NCBI GenBank assembly: GCA_902728285.1
Contig: CACVBU010001207.1
Location: 1-64,000, forward strand
Reading direction: 5' to 3'
DNA from: Clytia hemisphaerica
Taxonomy: Eukaryota; Cnidaria; Hydrozoa; Leptothecata; Clytiidae
Length of the DNA: 64,000 bases
Each line of letters starts with the position of its first letter. Within the stretch, counting starts at the first letter, position 1. A program made the position numbers and the translations under genes. Under the pieces are notes generated by a model. It was not told where the DNA came from, made no database searches, and worked only from the letters and a program-made list of their open reading frames with translations. Of this stretch, positions 1-13,900 are shown piece by piece.

Positions 1-310
1 CACCTCGAGCACCACTATGTACTGCAGACAGAGATGGAACGAGTTCAACATCTAGCGAATGAATTCGGGACACGCTGGCGCAAGAATATCTCACAACCCT
101 CCAAAACGACCAAATGCCATCAACCAGACGAAATCTGAGTATCGTGATGTAGTCTTGAAGATGGCGATCTCTTCGTAATATGGAACATGGGAATCGTCGG
201 TCGACAAAACAAGCGCTGACGGTTTTTCGTTCTTGTACGTGAAAACGAGATCAGGAATATTTGAGCGACGATTCACAAATTAGTTCTATTACTTGAATCC
301 GAGAGAAAGG
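1..310 (+). mobile_element. Degraded 3' end of Bel/Pao-type retrotransposon pol (DUF5641-like)
   Basis: The first 45 codons read open from base 1 and contain the stretch ANEFGTRWRKNI, which resembles the C-terminal DUF5641 region found downstream of integrase in Bel/Pao elements. After a stop near 140 the similarity continues in other frames: an RNLS-like motif, then a segment around 205-280 (KTRSGIFERRFTN) typical of the end of this region. Frameshifts and stops show it is inactive. The upstream pol lies outside the window. Family placement rests on motif recall; the reading-frame breaks are seen directly. Confidence 0.5.
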
Positions 311-382
311 TCCGATCCCAGCCGTGGGAGCCTTAATGATGAATGTTCGGAAAAAGATTGTGTTTATCTTTTTGGAGAGCCA

Positions 383-954
383 TGTTAGGGGATAGTCCCC
401 AAATAATGACGTCACACAATGATACGTTAACTTATAGTTAACGCAAATCAAGTTTTTATTACGCTCTTTTTTGTTTTCTAGTTCAATTTGTAATTGCATT
501 TTTGTCTTAGATATTTTTAACAGTTAACGTATTCCCCTAGGAAATTAGAAATTTTGTGGCCTCAGAAGCGACTCCGTTTTGTTCATTTGCTTTTTGATAA
601 TCACGGTGTAAAGACTGTGTTAGAGAGAAGACCTCTATGTTGAGAATTTTTGTAGTAATCTCTAGGTCGAATAAAATGTTTTTCTCCTCGAATTACGAGG
701 CAATGTGAAGTTTAAATCAAATACTAAATTGTTTTATTTGGAGATGTTTTGCCATAGTGCACGCTGGAATCGCTTTTAGTAAGTTATTCACGTTTTTTCT
801 TAGTATTTTAGATTATCTATGCTCGTGTGCTTCTTTCATCCTGTGGTGTTTGCTTGTTCGCGCGTCTTTCGTCTTCGTCAGCCTGGTCCTGGAGCTTTCT
901 GTGATTTGGGTCATGTTTTTCTGAGAGTCTCTTGTATTATGGTCTTGCGCTACA
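383..954 (+). mobile_element. Probable 3' LTR of the Bel/Pao-type element
   Basis: It starts TGTTAGGGGATAGTCCCC, about 70 bases after the pol remnant, and a TG...CA unit can be closed at TACA (954). An AATAAA signal lies at about 671. The position after a pol tail supports an LTR, but the 5' copy and the target duplication are outside the window, so the right boundary is provisional. Confidence 0.4.
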
Positions 955-1132
955 GGACCCTTAGTTCAATATTTCAATATTTTTCATTTTTATAATTTTT
1001 CTCCTTTTGTATCTTATTTTAGCTAAAAGTCGAAATACCAGTAAAGGCAAACTTTAAGACGTGTGCACATTCTCCAACAAACACTTAACACTTTCCAACT
1101 TTTAATTGCACTGTTCAAAAAAGATAACATAA

Positions 1133-1499
1133 CCCCCGTTTTTAGTAATAAGTTGGAGATTTGATATTTCACAGAAAAGTGCTACCAAGGGGGATTTCGG
1201 GTCCCATATCTTCCGAAGGACTTTTCTGTTCGCCTTGAAATTTTACAAACTTCTTAACCTAAGGTTGAACTACCACTGGTGTAAAAATGAACGTTATAGC
1301 ATAAGTAGAAAAAAAGCTCAATTTTTACAAACGCAAATTTAACCGCTAAAAATCGCGAATTTTTCAACCAAAAATGCATTCAAATATAGCGCTTTTGATT
1401 CTCTAAAACAAGCAAAAACTATTTCCATAATCATATTTGACTATCAAAAGTTACAGGCATTCTTGTTTCCACTGCCAATTATATCTGGACAGACTTTAG
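1133..1499 (+). repeat. Dispersed repeat, uninterrupted copy
   Basis: Runs from ACCCCCGTTTTTAGTAATAA to ATCTGGACAGACTTTAG. The same sequence, with few differences, occurs at 14182-14702, where a 153-bp hairpin is inserted. This copy is therefore the empty-site version for that insertion. Confidence 0.75.
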
Positions 1500-1946
1500 G
1501 ACCCCCCCGTTTATTAATCTATAAGAATATTTTCAGCTGTCAAAGAGAAGGCCCCATATTTTGCTCTAAATAGCCCGATTTTAGCCTATTTTTACTTTAT
1601 TTTTGGGTTTCAGAAGTACAATTTCCAACCCCCCGGTAATTAGCCCCCCCCCCGTTTATTAAAATCTAGAAAATTTTCCAACCCCCCCCCGTTTATTTGG
1701 AACCTAAGAGTAATGTACAAAATGTGAAACATTTGATAACTTGATTTAAAATTATGTAAAACAAGCCTGCGAGCCCCCCCAACCCCCCCCCACGAGAAGC
1801 TCAAGTATACTTTGTCTTTAGCATTGTCCATATAGTAACGTAACGCAAAGATTTTCCAAATATTAGACACCCCTCCCCCCTTGTACGCAGAGAACAATAG
1901 AATGACTTTGTTTAAACAATAGATGTACGCTTTTGCTGAACCCCTC

Positions 1947-2228
1947 CCGGGGGGGGGGTACTACCCTTGTGACCGACGGGGGTGCTCCGCCGAGGTTCGA
2001 AAAATGGACCCTACGTGGGACTCGAAATTTGCGAAAAAGTGACCCTGAATGGGACTGAAATTCCAAAATTTTCTACTTTTTCCCAAATTCCTCCAAAATA
2101 GGCACCCTACGAGGGACTGATTTTTCTATTTCGTGTTTTGGCGACCCTACCAGGACTCGTGGAGGTTAAAAAAGGTACCCTGACCAGCGGAGCATCCCGT
2201 AACCATTTTACCCATCCCCCCCCCCCGG
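1947..2228. mobile_element. Phrase-array inverted-repeat element, CCGGGGGGGG termini
   Basis: Begins with CCGGGGGGGGGGGTACT-like sequence and ends in a run of C followed by GG. The flanks GAACCCCTC and GGACCCCTC fit a 9-bp target duplication with one mismatch. The interior repeats a phrase of the type ACCCTACGNGGGACT about five times. No protein is encoded. Its termini match the element at 22396-22858, but the internal phrase differs. Confidence 0.55.
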
Positions 2229-2892
2229 ACCCCTCTCCCCCTTCCTGTGTACGTACTATATGGATGGCCAGTCGGGTAAATAAATTTTGTCGTCATTTAT
2301 TGAATACACAACTGCACACAACCATCTTGAAGACTTTGCTGGTCGAAAATGATAATCGAAAGCAAAACTTAAAATTCACAACTATGCGGGAAGCTCATTT
2401 TTCCCCCCGTTTTTGCTTTAAACTCGCTTTTGATTGGTCTATGAATTTGGGCGATTGATTTACCGCCTGGCGAATAAACACCAACCAATAAATAATTCAA
2501 CAGGCAGCGGTGTAGCAATTAATTTCAACTGGTATCCTCTCTTCTGTGCCAAGCACTGGCAGTGTTTTTTTAAATTTAAAAAACAATGTTAAATGAAGAC
2601 CAATTGATCTGTTTGTTATGGCTGTGCAGTTGTGACGAGAGTGTGCACAGCATGTTGTGTAACTTGACGGCAGCCGCTTTCGGCAAGTCTGATAAGAGAA
2701 TCGATAAACTGTTATCGCATTCATTCCATTCCATCATTCAGCCAAAATGTGCGCCAAGGTTAGAAAAGGTTAGAAAAACACAATCTGCATCCGGAACTGC
2801 GTGAAAAATAGTTTGATCAATTTCAATAAGAACTGTAATAGTAATACTAATATAGTATCAGGGTGGTTTTTGTTTAGCATTACAGCACATGT

Positions 2893-3166
2893 TTGTATCA
2901 GGTGTTCCCATGTTTTGTTCCGTAGCATGCCTACAGCACAGTTGTGTGCTCTACTAGTATCAGGTGTTCCCATGTTTTGTTCCGTAGCACGCCTACAGCA
3001 CAGTTGTGTGCTCTACTAGTATCAGGTGTTCCCATGTTGTTCCCTGCATGCCTACGCACAGTTTGTGTGCTCTACTAGATCAGTTTCCCATGTTTTGTCC
3101 GAGCATGCCTACAGCACCGTTGTGTGCTCTGCTAGTATCAGGTGTTCCCATGTTTTGTTCCGTAAT
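2893..3166 (+). repeat. 62-bp tandem repeat, about 4.5 copies
   Basis: Each unit begins TATCAGGTGTTCCCATGTTT and ends GTGTGCTCTACTAG. The first two units are almost identical and the third and fourth carry small deletions. Short open frames across it arise from the repeat and are not genes. Confidence 0.85.
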
Positions 3167-4938
3167 TTCTTTTTGTTTTGCTTTTTGTCCTGAATAAACC
3201 AGAAGGGGACACGAGCATTTAATTTTCCGTTTTAATTTCCACTGCGTTTACTGTGCTAATTCGAAACCTTTTTTGTTAAATTTTTAGTTTTATTGTTTTC
3301 GACGATTATTCCCCACGGGGTTGTTTTCATCAATTTTATTGTACTGTTTTAACGTTGTAAATATTATCGCTACGCACCTATTTTTATTAAATCTTTTTAA
3401 CATTTTCTTTGTTTTATTCCCTATAGAATTTTTTCCTTTGTTCATTAGAATTTTTTATTTCTCGCCTTTTTTTTTTTACGCATCACTGATTTTTGTAGCA
3501 TTTAAAAATGTGTTAACGCTTGTGCAGTATTATACCTGATGAAGTTCTGAAAATAGAACGAAATATCGTAAAAAACAAACTGTGTTGATTTTACTTTTTT
3601 GTTCACTTATTAATACTAATATAAATGATCAAATTCCAAAGACCATTTGTCATAATCTTGCAAGTCCAATAATAGGAGATGTGATGTCATCATTTGGTTC
3701 CCGTCATCTGATTTACGGTTGCGAGCTGGAGAGTCGGAAAGCTTTTCCGCTGCTTTGCTGGATTTCAACTGTCGACGCTCTGCACGCTCTTGTTTTAAAG
3801 TTTTCAAATCGAAGTAGAGAGCGCATCTAATGGAAGAAATCGAAACCCAATTATCCACGGTTTCTCAATTTTAAATTTGGATCTCCACACGAACTCCCTT
3901 TCAACAAGATGTATAGCTGCTTCTTAACAGAAAAATAATTTCGACTGACCGAACGACTCCCACTTTTTATAGAAAGAAGGGAACCAAACAGTTTTGCGAT
4001 CGCCTTAATCACAAACACGTCCAAGTCCAAAAAAGCACGATTCATCCGTTTTTATAATCAAATTTATACAGTAGTTGTACTTTGTAAACTTTATCAATCC
4101 CAATAACATATACACCATCAATCCCCTAGAGGCAAACAAGAAAATGTTTTTATTGCAAAAAATATAAAAGCAGCATAAAAAAGTATATATCAGAAAATCA
4201 ACATAAACAAAACTTGAGCAAACGGCTTTAACCTTCAAGGATATAGAAAAGAATCCCCTTGATGAAAATCATTTGTTTGATTTGCCGAGTTAAAAAAATA
4301 AATGACAGAAATTGAAGCTTGCAACAGATTTACACTGGAAATACTTTGGTACAACACTGACTTATCACATCTGACTATCACTTGATGCTTGAGCCGCCAT
4401 CTTGAAACTACATTATGATCTGTAAAAACAACGCACGCTAAAAGTACCCAAAAAGTTAACCCGATCGGAAGAAAGTTTAGAAATCAAAGTGAGATCGGAA
4501 AATCAAATTTTTTTTTTGCCGTCTTATGGAAGAAGAAGAACCGAATTTTACCTATTTGAATGCTCAGCTTAGGCTGACCAAAAAGAATTCTTGATATGCG
4601 AAAGTCATTTTTCTAGCGGAAACACCCTGAAAAAGCCGGTATTTGACCCCTCTCTGTTACTAAAATAAAAACACGTGTGATATATGACGTCATCTTGACT
4701 TACTTATCTAAGTTTTCGTATGTTTTAAACTTCCTCACAGCTACTTGTTTCAAATAAACACCCTTCCTAGAGGGTGGGAGGCGTTCATTTGAAGGGGACG
4801 CTAATTTGAGGGAGGTGTACTTTAAAAATTTCCCACAAAGGAGGAGCGTTTATTCCAGGGGGCGTTTAAAAGAAGGGGCGTTTATTCGAAGTAATAAGGT
4901 GACCTTTAAATAAAAAGTTTCGCGAAGTAATCACTCAC

Positions 4939-7900
4939 TTTGAGGGATTCCAAGGACTTGATAGAAGACATCCCAATCAATCTCAGCTGCTTCCAGTGGT
5001 CCATTAAACCCAGGAAAGTCTTTTATCATCCTTGAGTTGAAAGCGATCCCTTGACCCTGACCTGTGCATTAAAGTAAGTAAGTAAGTTTGCGATCGCAGT
5101 TGAGGGCGATCCAAAGGCTCCCTTTTCGTATAGCTGTCTACCCGAAGGTAGGGGAGGGCGCCTACATAAATTTTTTTGTTTTCGAATTTTTTTCAAACTG
5201 TCCGCAAAGAATTGAACTGTTTTAAATTTTTCGGAAAAATATTCTAAACTGATGCATCAAAAGTAATAGCTGTTTTTCTATGAACAATTTGGATGAAAAA
5301 TTGGTCAAAAAGCAAATTTTCAAGATTTTGAGACAAATAAGCTTTTAGAAAAATTTTCCGAAAATATATTTTTAGTTCGGTAAAAGATACACCATCTACC
5401 CCAAAGTTTTTTAAAGATATTTCGTCTTCGCCGAAAATAAGCTCTTCAAATTTGAAATACTCTTCGTCGCAAAAGTCTTCATTTTCTTGTTCAACTAATT
5501 TTTTCTTTGCGATTCTAAAATTTTCAGACTCAAGGATAGTTAGCCTAACAGAAAATGTATAACATGTCAAAGTTTTAACCGGCTAGTTCTTATTATTACC
5601 TTTGCGACCAGATTCGATCACTTGTTGGTTCCAAATTTCAAATTTGAGTTTCATTTGCAACTTGGTGTCTTTATCAAGGTAAGGAGACATGACAGTCAGT
5701 TCCCACAAGTGGACGATCTCTTCCATGAGATGTGCTGACGCGTGCCTCGATAGCACGTGTGTGGAAGGCAATGACATGTGGGGCGGCTCTGAAAATGAAG
5801 GAATAAAGGATTAACGGCTGACTAGCTTACACTAGACACTTACTATACGAACAACATAAACTTCTTGATCGTACCAAGATGGCGGACGGCGCTTAGAAAC
5901 AAAATGGCAGACGAAATCAGTGAAATCATCACAAATGTTGCACAAATTTTTCTACGCAGTAACGTCTATTGTCATGGTCAAGAAACTAAAGCATAATCTA
6001 GAATCTAGAAAGAAGCTACAAAAATATGAATGTGTGTAAATTATTAAAGACTTTGATTTCAAAAGAACATTTTCGTTTTACAAAAAAGAACACTCGCCCA
6101 CCGGACTCCGAAGGAGCCGGTCGACGGTGTCAAAATGATTTATTGGCCACCGAGCGGTACGTCCCAGGAAGAGAAATTATGTATTAGATTTATTGGCATT
6201 GCTGAGTTAAACCCAGAGAAGGAAAAGACTGCGGAGTTGGGGATCTCCGCAGAGTGAAATAAAACCCAAGTCGTAATAATCTGCAGTGAACGGCGCATCC
6301 AGACGTGAATATTTTATGAACTTTTTATATATATTTATTTGGATTTTATTGTTGGTATCGTGTTTTAATATTGAGTACTTATAATGAACTAAATTCGTGT
6401 CCACTCCGTTGAGCCTTGACCCAGGAGCTACAAAGGGTACCAACCCGTCTCCTTACCTTCCAGCGGTAAGTCAGGCCGATATCCGGGAAAAACTTTTAAA
6501 TATAAATTTTGTTGTCATTAGCTCAGGTATGATCAGCCTTGAGCAACACGACACTATTCCACTTTGCAACTTTTTCGCTCATTTCAGAACATCATTAAAG
6601 TGGAACTCACCAAGAAACGGAATGAAAAATCCCGGTTTTTGGATTGGGAACTCGCTAACAGTTGACCCTCTCTAATTTGATTTACAAGGGACCAAGTATT
6701 TTCTTCGAATCAGAGAAAGATTTGAAAAACAGAAAGTATTTTATACTAATTTCTAACTGAGGGACCAATTTTTTGGTTCGAATTAGAATAAGATTTTAAT
6801 AGTTATAGGTTCGAATTATAGGGAGTTAATGTACAAAGTTGTGAAGTACAGTCAATATTCTTTCTTAATCAAACCTCATGGGCTTTTCCAGAAAAAAATT
6901 CAACCCCCGCTGTTGAGGATATTGATTTTTCGAAGTATTGAACCCCCTGGATATCCGCTCTTAAAAATATGCTCAAACCCCTGGATATCCTCTCTTATAA
7001 AGATGCTTACCCCTGGATATCGTATTGTATTTTTTACTTGAAAAGACACTTTACCCCCTGGATATCCGCTCCCTTTAGATATTTATCCCCATGGATATCC
7101 ACTTTTGAGCAAAAATCGTAAACCCTCTGGATATCCGATATCCTCAACAAGGGGGGCACGGACTATTTCTGGAAAAGCCCAATTCGAATGTCTCTGTAAC
7201 TCGAATAAAACATTTTCCATTTGCTTGAAAGGTGATGTGAAACACTTTCCTTATAATTCAAAGAAAATTCTAAGTCACTTGAAGGATTCAATTAGAGAGA
7301 GAGAGGCAAAACTAACTGTACACGAAAAAGACCGGACCAAAATGAGCAATAAAACTAGTGTATCATCTCTGAAACAGCAACGTTCTTTCAGCTAGGTTCG
7401 TAAACGGGGAAACAGACCTTTTAGCTTTTTTACATGTACGTAAAATTTTAGTCGGTTTTTTATAGAAGGTCAGACTCATGACTAGATATATTGGCTTTAA
7501 AGTTTTTGTTTTGCGTGTCGAAAAATGAAATGGCGAAAAACCCCTTGTAGCAAATTTTTAATTCTGTTGAGTAAGAGGGTCTTACGTAACTTTTCATTCC
7601 GTTCAAAACTTTTTGAACGTAAGCAAACTCTACATAAGGCCTTAAAGCTTTAAACGTAAGCTAAGGGAAATCCCCAATTCTCTAAGGTCTTAAGTAAAAT
7701 TTTAAGTGCATGTGAAAAAGCTTTAGAGGGTGTGGCTTACCAGGACGACCACGCCCAATAGCTGCGTGTTGATTGGACGTCGAATTATAGCTCAACATCC
7801 AATAGAACATCATTTGGTAAGACAATAGACATTCCTCTGTGATCAAATGCAGAAGATGAGCGGCGTTACGATCACCTTTGGCGTATAAATGTCGGGATAT

Positions 7901-10900
7901 GTTTAAAAGGTTCCATAATGCTTCTGGATCGTTTCCTTGGAATGAGCGTAGCAAGTTTGACCTATACGACAAAGAAAAATTATTAGAATAATATGTTCCA
8001 TATACTTCACATACCGGGTGTGTCAGAAATAAGTTAACCTTCTTCAAAACGGAATTTCTCGAGATCTACGACTTTCTAAAGAATCTAACTATTTTTTATA
8101 ATGAAGAGGAAAGGTAAACTTAAACTTTGATCGGTCATTTATCAAATTTGGTTTACTTAGTAGGGGGGCCAAGCCTGGGGTCCCGTGACATCTTTTCTAC
8201 GACCTAGCCATTTTTAGTCCATTCCAAAGAACAGAGTATATTATAAGATATTTTTGAGAGGGAGGACGCGGATTGGGCCCGGGAAAACTTTTTATGGCCA
8301 AAATAGTGACGTCATAGGTAATAAATGAAACTGATTGGTAACATCTGGAAGAACATGAAATTCTGAACAAAAAAATGTATTACAGCAACTCTCTGACTCA
8401 AACACAACAAGCTAGATGCTGATTGGACCTACCTGATGATGAAAGTTAGATAGCAATGCGAAAAGAAAAATGAAAAAAATCAGTCAGAAAATATAGCGTT
8501 TAGCGAAAATACACAACGCAATAAATTCATCATTGATTGTTGATGGGGGGAGAGGGAAGGGTTGTAGGGAAAAAAATAAATAGGATGTTCTAGTTGCAAA
8601 AATCAGTTTTATTGACAATTGAATCATGATTGACGGTGAGCATTGTTATCAATAATGTTTTTTGAGTGAAAAACATAGAAATATAAGGAAAAATCCAATG
8701 AAAATCTGCAAAAACGGCGATTTCCGGCATTTTCAACCGGAAAAAATTTTACTCGAATCGAACTCGGCCATGTTTTGAGCATTTGGAATACGCATCTTTC
8801 TGCAAAAAATCAGAAAAAACTAAAAATGAAAATTCGAGAAAATGTCAAAAAGCCCATTTTTCCGACATATTTCCGGCATTTTCGGCCGGAAAAAATGTTT
8901 TTCGAAATTCGGGCTCCGTCACATTTTAGGTATTGTCATATTGCATCAGTGTGCAAAATTTCATGAAAAAATATAAAGTACAGCTCGAGAAATTATACTG
9001 TCTTTCCGGCGAAAATAGGTTGTTCCGGCGACTTTTAAAATAGCTCCGGCTTCAAAAATCAATTTTATTGAAAATTGAAACATGCTTGATGGTGGGCATT
9101 GCTATTAATAATGTTTTTGAATGAAAAAACAACCAATTATATGGAAAAAGTCCAATGAAAATCTGCAAAAACGGCGATTTCCGGCATATTTCCGGCATTT
9201 TCGACCGGAAAAGATTTTTTCTCAAAAATCGGACTAGGCCAAGTTTTGGGCATTGCTAATACGCATCTTTGTGCAAAAAATCAGAAAAAACTAATTATGA
9301 AATCTTGAGAAAATGCCAAAAAACCGGTTTTTCCGGCGTATTTCCGGTATTTTCGGCCGGAAGTGAATTTTTTTCGAAAATCGGGCTCCGTCACATTTTG
9401 GGCATTACCATTTTGCATCATTGTGCCAAAAATCAGAAAAAACTAATGAGCCAATCTCGAGAAAAGCAGGTAACAGACGGACGAATAGTCTAGCAAGCTA
9501 GACGACTAATTCAGACATATTAGAAATAAAGCAAAAAGTAAATTTTAGTCGTCTAGAAACCTTTGTGCACTAGCTCCAAACAAATAAAAAGTGTCAAATT
9601 CGCAATTAAAATTTTTTCCCGCTCAAAAAAAATTCTTGAAAATAAAATGTGTGTGGATTTGTGTGTTAAAAGTTTTTCATTTGAGTTGATTTTATTTTGA
9701 GAGTTTGTTGTTGTTTGACAAATTGTTTTCTCGCTACGCAAGTTTCTGCGTAGCTAGGCCCGGTATCTATAAGGCTGGAACACCGTATTCTTCCAGTCGT
9801 TTATACAAACTAAATCCCGTATCATTATTTGTGTTTATTATTAGTATTACATGCATTATAATCGACTCCAGTCTAACGGACGAACGGACGAACGGTCGGA
9901 CGGACGGACGGACAAAGGTTAATTTATAGGACCTCCAGGTAGGTCCAAAAAGAAATACAGCCTCTTGAAGTTCAAAAACATACCGACGTCAGTACGACCA
10001 AGACAAGATTTAACGTCAAATCACAGTAGAGCTGACAGTTAGTTGGTCTTAAAGCGGCTGTATTTCTTTGTGTGCTTTAGTCAGAGAGTTTTTGTAATAC
10101 ATTTTTTTGCTCGGAATTTCATGCTCTTTTTAATGGCACCAATCATTTCCGTTAATTTTGACTTTTGAAAATAAGCTATTCTCTACCCCTTATTTTTCCT
10201 TGCAGTTTTGCCTACGGCGTCACTAATGTTCATAAAAAGTTTTCCCGGGCAGTCCCTGGCCTAATCCGTGTCCTCCCTCTAAAAAATATCTCATAATATA
10301 CTGTTCTTTGGAATGGACTAAAAATGGCTAAATCGTAAAAAAGATGTCACGGGACCCCAGGTTTGACCTCCTACTAACTAGATCAAAAGTTATGATTAAA
10401 TGGAAAATGAATCGTTTTCTGAGATTGCTCAAAAAGTTCAAAAATCAGCCAATCAAATTTTGACAGAAACATGAATGCATGTAGCATTGATTTCATTGTT
10501 TAAGTGATTAAAACAAAAGCTAAGCGTTTAAAAATTACAATGCAAGGAAAAAAGGATTTCAGTCTTAAGGCTACAAAGGAAAATATCCTTAAAAGTGAAA
10601 CTATATGGTATTTCTAGAAGAAATGCCATTATTATTACTGACGATAACTTTGGAATTTTTGGGGTCTTTAACCAAAAATTAGACCCAATTTTAGGATAAA
10701 TTGGGTAGAAAGCTAATTTAATCTAATTCTAGTCGCAATTAAAACACTTCATTCGGGCGAAAGGTAATAATTCACAGTAGTGAGAATGAAAATTTAATAG
10801 AATGATTTTTTAATTCATTCAAGCAAAACTTTTGATATTGTTTTATTACCAAACTCAATGAATGATCCATCAAAATCTATTAAAATTTATTCTTTTTCTT

Positions 10901-13900
10901 TCTAATGAAATAGGTTCGAGTCCTAAAGAAGTTGTATAACTTGAGAAATTTCACTTAAAGTCAAAAGAGGGTAACTTATTTCTGGCACACCCGGTACGCT
11001 TTAGTCACTCCGCCGTCCTCAAAAGTGCAATTCGTGATATGCACCGTTGCAACGTCTTCTGACATTACATCACGGACCCAATAGCTGATTGGTTGTAAGT
11101 GACGTAAAATCAGTCAATACGTCACTTTCAACCAATCAGCTGTCGGGTGCCCGGAAGACATTGCAATGGTGCATATCATGGACACCCCTTCCTCTGGAAT
11201 GGCCCATTAGGTGCCGTTGACATTGCTTACGAATACTTAAGAATTTATTTTCTTTCTCTTTTGCATATCATGAACACTTGCTTTTGATGGAAAAATAATG
11301 CGATTCATAAAAAAGAAAAGCGATTTTTGGATTGACAAAATACTGTCTTCGAACAGAACAGAAATAGAGATGTAAACTTACCATTCTTGAGAAACAGGGG
11401 GTACTGAATTCAAGAAAGCAGCGTTGGAGTCCATCATAACATAAGGTAAAGTTCCACAAAACCGTGCCAAAATCTTCTTGATGTTTTCTTGCAGTGAAGC
11501 TTCATCTAAAACCCATTTTGCGTCTTCAAAGGCGGATGCTCCACCGGTCGGATCTAGAAAAAGAGAAAAAAAAGTTATATACACATTTTTTTTATAAGAA
11601 CATTTTAAGGCTTCGATGGTCAAAATATTAAGAACAAGTTAAGAACATTTTAAAGGCTTTGCTGGACGCTAAAACCACCTTATTTTCTTAGGGAAATGAA
11701 CAAAATAGTCACAAAATTGTAAAAAATAAGAACAAGTTAAGAACATTTAAGACCCAAAAAGAGGTATCCAAAGGCTACAAAGATTTGGGATGTTCTTATA
11801 AAAAAAAACCTGCATACCAATAATGCCTTTCTACAAAGGTGTAGGATATATTGGATATTTTGTCCGGGGGTAGTGAAAAATCTGCAAAATTTGCCTTGTT
11901 TTGGGGAAAAAATTGCTCTGATTAGGGGTGATTTTGAATGTTCGGGGGGGGGGGGGGGGGTCAAGCAATGCTTGTCCGGGGGCTCAAAATTCACAATGTC
12001 CAGGGCTAAATTTCCAAAACATGTTATATCCTCTACCCCTCATACTCAAATATTTTCTGGAAGAGCCCATTAAAACAGATGGAGAAAAACCTAGGTCATC
12101 ATTTCCAAATTGGCATAACAGTGAGATTGATTTTCCTAGGATTAGAACTAAAAAATTAGAATGGTGTCAATGGTAAACTACATAATAGATAGTTCCAGGC
12201 TTCTAGGCCTACAAAATGACTGGAATGAAATGAATGTCCATAAGAGCTGACTAATCTGCCATATAGATAGCAGATACAACTGCTATCTTTGTTGTCAATG
12301 TTTGGAAATTCGAGCGTGCAAAAATCTAGTGTAAAACAGAAAACAGCATGGCGGACTAGTCGACTTTTTCACTGGACATACATGGGATCATCCCCCCCCC
12401 CCAGGAAGATGGGGGGGAATCAGATTTTGATGCCAGGGGGGAAGTGAAAATTTCAAGCTTGATGGGGGGAGAAAGGCGAATAGGGGGTATATTCAGTCCT
12501 CTACCTAGTGGGGGGAGTAATAGGATAAATACAGACCTTCCTGGTGTGTTTGGGCATTCAGGCTTATGAGCCTGTCTTTCTTGGGATTTTGAGAGTCTTT
12601 TTTTTGCTATAGTAGCTTGCGAATTGAGGCGAGTCTGGATCATCACTTCGCAACCCTTATACAATACGGCTAGGGGGATTTCCCAATTGGGGGGAGCACG
12701 AATTTTAAAGACAGGTGGGGGGGGGAAAGGCCAGATGGGGGATTTTAGCTCATATTAGGGGGGACCAAAAAGCTGGAGGACGCCATGACATATTTTCAAG
12801 GGAAATCTTGTAAGCAGTTAGCGTATCTAGTGTGTAAAGCTTTTTTCACATGCACGTAAAATTTTACTTCAGACCTTACAGAAAATCGTTCGTAAGGCTT
12901 TTGGGAATTTCCCCGACATTATGTAGAGCTTTTGTTGATTAAAAGGGTCTTACGTGACTTTTCAACTTAAGCATAAGGCCTTAAAACACTATGGAAGCTT
13001 AGGGAAGTTCCCCGTTCTTTAAGGTCTAAAGTAAAGTTTTGAGTGCGTGTGAAAAAAGCTTAAAGGAATAAGGATATCTGTACATACCAGGAGCACCAGC
13101 GATCATGTTGATTTGTGAAGTTTTGGAAGAAAGTAATTCATCTAATAAACGTTGTGCAGTCGGTAGTATCTATGAACAGAAAAACAGACGTCTATAAATT
13201 CGGTCGAGGTAAGATTATTAGCCTGAAATGGACGATAATAAAGATGTTTTTACAGTAATAATTATTCTGAGAATTTATACGTACTATAATCTGTTCGTCT
13301 GTTCACGATAAGTGTGCACTCTTTTTTTTTACCTATAGGTTATAGATAACTTTTGAAGGAATTCTTCAATCTTTATAAATTTGGTATCGTTGGAGAGATA
13401 ATTTGCAAGTGGAACAATTTGAAATAAAAAAGTCTTTAAAAAAATTCTTAAAACGAAGATGAAAATGAAGAAGAAAAAATGAAAATCTTGTAGAAAAGTG
13501 CTATAACTTTCATTTTCACTGGAGAGATTCTTTGATCTTAGGAGGTCATCACTGTGAAGAAATTTCACTGAAATATTTATTCAAAATAAAGTTATGATAC
13601 AAAGTTGATAAGTGATTGACCCCAAAAAACAGCAGAAAACAGCAGAAAACAGCGTTTTTAGACGTCAATCAGCTCATAACTTTGTTTGATATCTTTTGAC
13701 TGAATGATAATTTTTGAAAAAACATTTTCACAGTGATGACGTTCAATAATCAAGGATTCACTTCAGTGAAAATGATAGTTATAGCACTTTTCTACAAGAT
13801 CTTCATTTTTTTCTTCTTCATTTTCATCTTCATTTTTAGAATTTTTTAGATATCTTTTTATTTCAAATTGTTCCACCCACTAATATCTTTCCAATGATAC

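Larger units (their letters stand above)
955..4938. other. Repeat-rich stretch without a recognised gene
   Basis: Contains a dispersed repeat (1133-1499, second copy 14182-14702), several CCCCCCCGTTTATTA phrases (about 1500-1690), an inverted-repeat element (1947-2228), a 62-bp tandem repeat (2893-3166) and GGGGCGTTTATT phrases (4760-4890). If ZSWIM8 exons beyond the eighth lie here I could not recognise them. A reading frame on the minus strand at 3616-3858 looks mildly protein-like but has no recognisable motif. Confidence 0.6.

Noticed and set aside
2893..3166. CRISPR-like array
   Set aside because: Contiguous 62-bp tandem units without unique spacers, in a eukaryotic context.
2497..3197. 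Cysteine-rich plus-strand frames across the tandem repeat
   Set aside because: They follow the 62-bp repeat and shift frame with each unit, so not a conserved protein.
3616..3858. Minus-strand frame with KTLKQERAERRQLKSSKAAE
   Set aside because: Charged and somewhat protein-like, but no splice-site pair in phase with the ZSWIM8-like gene and no domain recognised.
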